Source: Promethearchaeota archaeon
Lineage (GTDB): Archaea; Asgardarchaeota; Lokiarchaeia; Sigynarchaeales; SOKP01
Length of the DNA: 8,498 bases
NCBI GenBank assembly: GCA_030620005.1
Contig: JAUXAJ010000233.1
Location: 1 to 8,498 of the forward strand
Reading direction: 5' to 3'
Below, piece by piece: positions 5,596 through 8,498 of this stretch. Each line of letters opens with the position of its first letter. The first letter of the stretch is position 1. Both the position numbers and the translations under genes were made by a program. The notes below the pieces were generated by a model. It worked only from the letters and a program-made list of their open reading frames with translations, was not told the origin of the DNA and ran no database searches.

Positions 5596-6225
5596 TTATA
5601 TTTTCAACGATTTATCCGTTAAAATCTCCACTTTCACGTTAGGATCTTTCTTATTCATCAATTCCCGGAAACCTGATAAATCTTTATCCCAATTATGCAT
5701 GGGTACGACGATTTCAGGTTTGAAATCTAAAACAGCTGAGCAAGATTCTTCAAAGTCCATGGTATATGTCCCACCGCAAGGCATTAATGCTACAGTAATG
5801 TCTTTTAAATCTTTCATTTCTGGTATTCTCTCAGTATCTCCCGCGTGGTAAATCCGTTTACCTTCTGTTTCAATTATGGTGCCTGACCAATTGTTTTCTT
5901 TAGGGTGTGTAGGCTTACTTATCGTGTATGATGGTACTAATGTAATTTTAATATCATCTACTTCATGACTTTCACCAAATTTCAAGCCCTTTCCATTGTA
6001 CTTGCTCAATCTTGATGATATGCTAGTAGGTCCTAGTAAAATGGTCCCATCTTTCATTAAATTTTTAATTGAACGGTTATCGAAATGATCGCCATGCGTG
6101 TGGCTTGAAACAATAATGTCGGCTTTTTCTTCGTCTTTACCAATTTTATAGGGATCTAAATATATGACCTTGCCACTTTCAGTAACTATTTTAAACGCAG
6201 CGTGTCCTTTCCAAAAAATTTCCAA
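5596..6225 (-). CDS. MBL-fold metal-dependent hydrolase (UlaG/UPF0173-like)
   Basis: This 209-residue cytosolic protein has the metallo-beta-lactamase fold of the COG2220 group. Metal ligands are visible: SHTHGDH with His42, His44, Asp46 and His47; HAGDT with Asp130; and VPMHNW with His177. The pattern HPKENNWSGTIIE (107-119) followed by the GDT motif and ALMPCGGTYTMDFEES (146-161) is typical of the family, whose length is near 210-230. The usual PMHYG near the C-terminus is PMHNWD here. The physiological substrate is unknown; family members hydrolyse phosphoesters or lactones. The start is TTG at 6225, 5 bases after AAGGTGG. An ATG at 6229 is in another frame and stops after 12 codons. It lies 96 bases after the MIT-TPR gene on the same strand, so co-transcription is possible but not shown. 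Confidence 0.88.
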   Translation of the reverse strand: MEIFWKGHAAFKIVTESGKVIYLDPYKIGKDEEKADIIVSSHTHGDHFDNRSIKNLMKDGTILLGPTSISSRLSKYNGKGLKFGESHEVDDIKITLVPSYTISKPTHPKENNWSGTIIETEGKRIYHAGDTERIPEMKDLKDITVALMPCGGTYTMDFEESCSAVLDFKPEIVVPMHNWDKDLSGFRELMNKKDPNVKVEILTDKSLKI

Positions 6226-6230
6226 TCATA

Positions 6231-6237
6231 CCACCTT
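6231..6237 (-). promoter_or_regulatory. Ribosome binding site supporting the TTG start at 6225
   Basis: The minus strand reads AAGGTGG, 5 bases before TTG 6225 but only 1 base before the out-of-frame ATG at 6229. That spacing favours TTG as the true start. Confidence 0.65.
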
Positions 6238-6321
6238 CATTATAATTTTTATTTTAATGTTTTTTTTTACATGTCTTCTAAGTTAAATGATAATAAATAG
6301 ATTTCGTCACTTAAAAACTCT

Positions 6322-8115
6322 TTATTCGCTAATGATATTGAGGATATCTCGACGAAGTATTTTGCCTTTTTCAAATTCAGGGTCAAGCTCCAAGCACCGA
6401 TCAACTATGTCTAGGGCGTTTTTTGCTCTTCCCGTTTCTACGAATAATTTCGCTAGATTAAACCACGCCCGACTATATTTTGGGTCAAGCTCAATTGATT
6501 TCTTTATCAACTCCTTAGCTTTTTCAAAATCGCCTTTCGAGAAATATGCAAACCCCATGTTGTTCCATAGCTTAGCATCGTTTGGATTAAGCCTTGTTGC
6601 TTGTTTACACGCATTTATCGCTTTATCAAAATCGCCTATCTTGTTATATGCAAAAGTTAAATAATTCCATCCTTCATCAAATTCAGGATCCAATTCAAGG
6701 ATTTTGTTGTAAACCTCGATAACTTTATTGATTTCCGCAATTTTCTTGTAGATCTTTCCTAAATTCTTCCAAGCGTCAATTCTATTCTGATCAATTCCAA
6801 CTACTTCATTAAACGCACGTATTGCTTTGTCAAATTTACTTAATTCTTGAAAAATACTGCCAAGTTTGTACCAAATCTCAGTTAAAGTTGGTTTAATTTC
6901 AACGACTTTCTCGTACATTTCTAAAGCTTTAGCGATATCATTCCTTTCAAAATAGATATTTCCTAAATTAATTAGTATTTCAAATGAATTGGGATCGAGT
7001 TCAATGACTTTTTCGTAGGCTCTTATGGCGTTATCCAGCTCGCCGTTTTTTCCGAATAATTCGCCGAGCTTTTGCCATCCATCCAAGAAGTTTTGATTAA
7101 TCTCAACAGCATTTTCGTAAGCTTTTATAGCATTATTTAATTCGCCATTTTCCATGTAAAATGCTCCAAGATTACTCCACCCTTCTAAGAACTTGGGATT
7201 TACCTCTACAGATTTTTCAAAAGCTTTTATAGCATTATCAACATCTCCTTTCTCCACATAAATCACAGCAAGACCACTCCAGCCTTCAAAAAATGTCGGT
7301 TCCATGTCAACAGCTTTTTCATAAGCATTTATAGCCTTTTGAGGCTGCTCAATTTCAATGTAAAGCGAAGCAATATTTTTCCAACTTTCTAATTGAGTTG
7401 AATCGATATCTACTACTTTATTGTATGCTTCTATTGCACTAAATAAATCGTTATTTTCACGATAGACTTCGGCAAGATTGTTCCAAGCATCGATAAAACG
7501 AGAATCTATAGCCACGGCTTTTTTGAACGCAATAATCGCTTGTTTATACTCGTTTTTTTCCTTATAAACCAGCCCCAAATTATACCACGCGCCGAAGAAA
7601 TTGGAATTAATGTTTAAAGTCTCTTTGAAAGCGTCTATTGCCTCATCACGATTCTTTTTTTCCTTATAGACTAGTCCAATATTAAACCAACCCTTCAAGA
7701 ATAGAGGATCTATTCCTATCGCTTTTTTGTAGGCATCTATAGCTTTATTAAGTTCACCAATTTTTCTATAGGAAAAGGCTAAATCGTCCCACCCTCCAAT
7801 AAATTTAGGATTTGCATCTAATGCGTGCTTAAAAGCTTCAATCGCTTTTTCATATTCATTATTTTCTAAAAAGTTCTTTCCTTGGCCGATTTTCACCTTA
7901 AACTCTAATGCTGTAGCTCTATTAGAATATTCTTGAATTTTTTCTTGAGCTCTTTCTTCTAAAGTGAGATTATCATTGATTTCCTTAAATTTTTCAAGCA
8001 TTTCAGTAGCTTGAAGATAAAATCTAATAGCTTGCTGGTATTGTCCTTTTTGATCAAAGGCAATTGCCTTATTTGCGTTATCGATCCCATCCTTAAACAA
8101 TTTTACTTTATCCAT
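6322..8115 (-). CDS. MIT domain fused to 15 tetratricopeptide repeats
   Basis: This 597-residue soluble protein has no signal peptide or membrane segment. Residues 1-75 look like a MIT domain, the three-helix module of Vps4/CdvC that binds tails of ESCRT-III proteins: GIDNANKAIAFDQKGQYQQA, then IRFYLQATEMLE, and a third helix ending KIQEYSNRATAL. Residues 74-583 are 15 TPRs on an exact 34-residue register (repeats start at 74, 108, 142 and so on to 550), followed by a capping helix GKILRRDILNIISE. Position 1-2 of the repeats is GW, AW, SW, LW or IW in 13 of 15. TPR arrays bind proteins, so a scaffold or adaptor role is likely, perhaps linked to membrane remodelling; no enzyme motif is present. 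I chose ATG 8115, which starts five residues before the MIT helix; the frame extends to TTG 8172, but that extension lies where transcription should begin. A chance resemblance of another TPR-like pair to MIT is the main alternative. Confidence 0.88.
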   Translation of the reverse strand: MDKVKLFKDGIDNANKAIAFDQKGQYQQAIRFYLQATEMLEKFKEINDNLTLEERAQEKIQEYSNRATALEFKVKIGQGKNFLENNEYEKAIEAFKHALDANPKFIGGWDDLAFSYRKIGELNKAIDAYKKAIGIDPLFLKGWFNIGLVYKEKKNRDEAIDAFKETLNINSNFFGAWYNLGLVYKEKNEYKQAIIAFKKAVAIDSRFIDAWNNLAEVYRENNDLFSAIEAYNKVVDIDSTQLESWKNIASLYIEIEQPQKAINAYEKAVDMEPTFFEGWSGLAVIYVEKGDVDNAIKAFEKSVEVNPKFLEGWSNLGAFYMENGELNNAIKAYENAVEINQNFLDGWQKLGELFGKNGELDNAIRAYEKVIELDPNSFEILINLGNIYFERNDIAKALEMYEKVVEIKPTLTEIWYKLGSIFQELSKFDKAIRAFNEVVGIDQNRIDAWKNLGKIYKKIAEINKVIEVYNKILELDPEFDEGWNYLTFAYNKIGDFDKAINACKQATRLNPNDAKLWNNMGFAYFSKGDFEKAKELIKKSIELDPKYSRAWFNLAKLFVETGRAKNALDIVDRCLELDPEFEKGKILRRDILNIISE

Positions 8116-8186
8116 ACTTAATTTCCATCCATGAGATTTGAATATTTTTCGTTTAATTTTTGTATTAAGCAAAATTTTACTAAATT

Positions 8187-8203
8187 AAATTATAATAATA
8201 TAA
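8187..8203 (-). promoter_or_regulatory. AT-rich promoter candidate for the MIT-TPR gene
   Basis: The minus strand reads TTATATTATTATAATTT about 80 bases before ATG 8115, predicting a transcript start near 8165-8170 and a leader of about 50 bases. Such a start would fall after TTG 8172 and so supports ATG 8115. The spacer between 8173 and 8416 otherwise holds only very short frames and no RNA gene I can recognise. Confidence 0.35.
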
Positions 8204-8416
8204 TCTAATCTTAAAAAAATGTTGAAATTATTAATAAATAATACAATTTTTTATTAAAGGACGTTCAATCACGAGATTCGCTCGATATTATTTGAAACAG
8301 CAAAAATATAAATCTTGTCATCTCGAATAATGTATGAACCAAAAATCTTTTTTCAATAAAGTGATTTGACAACCATGAGTAAGTCTTTAAAGGAATGATA
8401 AAGTATCTTCGAGCAT

Positions 8417-8498
8417 TTAAGATTTTGGAATAGAAATTTCAGGATTTTTGAGTTTAATCCTTTTAGAGATTCCAAATTTGTCTACCCTTGCTATATCT
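8417..8498 (-). CDS. C-terminal end of an unidentified protein (partial)
   Basis: The last 26 codons of a minus-strand gene enter from the right edge: DIARVDKFGISKRIKL, then KNPEISIPKS and TAA at 8417-8419. The charged, hydrophilic sequence and normal codon use look coding, whereas the other two minus frames are soon closed. I do not recognise the family. It lies about 300 bases ahead of the MIT-TPR start on the same strand. Confidence 0.5.
   Translation of the reverse strand, partial: DIARVDKFGISKRIKLKNPEISIPKS

Noticed and set aside
6193..6229. Twelve-codon frame from ATG 6229 overlapping the hydrolase start
   Set aside because: The ATG lies only one base after the ribosome binding site, while TTG 6225 has normal spacing and leads into the real protein.
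6287..6664. Plus-strand 125-codon frame opposite the TPR gene
   Set aside because: It is the shadow of the regular TPR codons; its sequence is Ser/Arg/Phe/Leu-rich antisense with no motif.
6364..7896. Periodic DNA that could suggest a CRISPR or satellite repeat
   Set aside because: The roughly 102-base period is the codon image of 34-residue TPRs; the DNA units are diverged and fully coding.
8173..8416. Possible small RNA or small genes in the right-hand spacer
   Set aside because: A TATA-like stretch near 8303 exists, but the following frames are under 12 codons and I see no tRNA-like or stable RNA fold.

Overview
The window looks like a piece of an AT-rich archaeal genome. TATA-box-like elements sit at archaeal spacing before most genes, transcripts appear to end at T-runs, several genes lack a Shine-Dalgarno site, and one protein gene carries what looks like an archaeal bulge-helix-bulge (BHB) intron. 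A MIT domain (the ESCRT/Vps4-type adaptor) fused to TPR repeats points to an archaeon with ESCRT-like machinery. An Asgard (Lokiarchaeia-like) source is my best guess, but it is an inference.

Layout, left to right: a doubtful small frame (29-274, +) ending before a T-rich terminator; a 100-residue protein of unknown function (361-663, -); divergently from it, the methylthioribose-1-phosphate isomerase gene mtnA (806-1825, +); convergent with mtnA, a tRNA-dihydrouridine synthase (1876-2886, -); divergently from that, a 166-codon frame (3027-3527, +) resembling the N-terminal accessory domain of a GH20-like glycosidase, with no standard start codon and no catalytic domain; an alpha-glucan phosphorylase gene (5489 down to 3738, -); an UlaG/UPF0173-type metallo-beta-lactamase-fold hydrolase (5596-6225, -); a MIT-TPR protein with 15 contiguous TPRs (6322-8115, -); and the last 26 codons of another minus-strand gene (8417-8498).

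The main discovery is in the phosphorylase. Its reading frame is broken by exactly 30 bases (4821-4850) containing two in-frame stops. The insert lies between the His and Thr codons of the conserved THTPVPAG motif. The minus-strand RNA can fold into a BHB: a 9-bp intron stem, a 3-nt bulge, a 4-bp helix and a 3-nt bulge. Cutting after the second nucleotide of each bulge removes exactly the 30 bases and restores the motif and a 573-residue enzyme. This fits an intron removed from mRNA by the tRNA-splicing endonuclease. Such introns are very rare in archaeal protein genes, and I know of no report in a glycogen phosphorylase. A small hairpin across the 3' splice site competes with the BHB fold and might make splicing conditional.

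The genes do not form one pathway. They are mostly single transcription units: central carbon storage (phosphorylase), methionine salvage (mtnA), tRNA modification (dus), a metal hydrolase, and a scaffold protein possibly linked to membrane remodelling. A run of 11 Ts ends the hydrolase unit before the phosphorylase, so the phosphorylase is likely transcribed from its own promoter.
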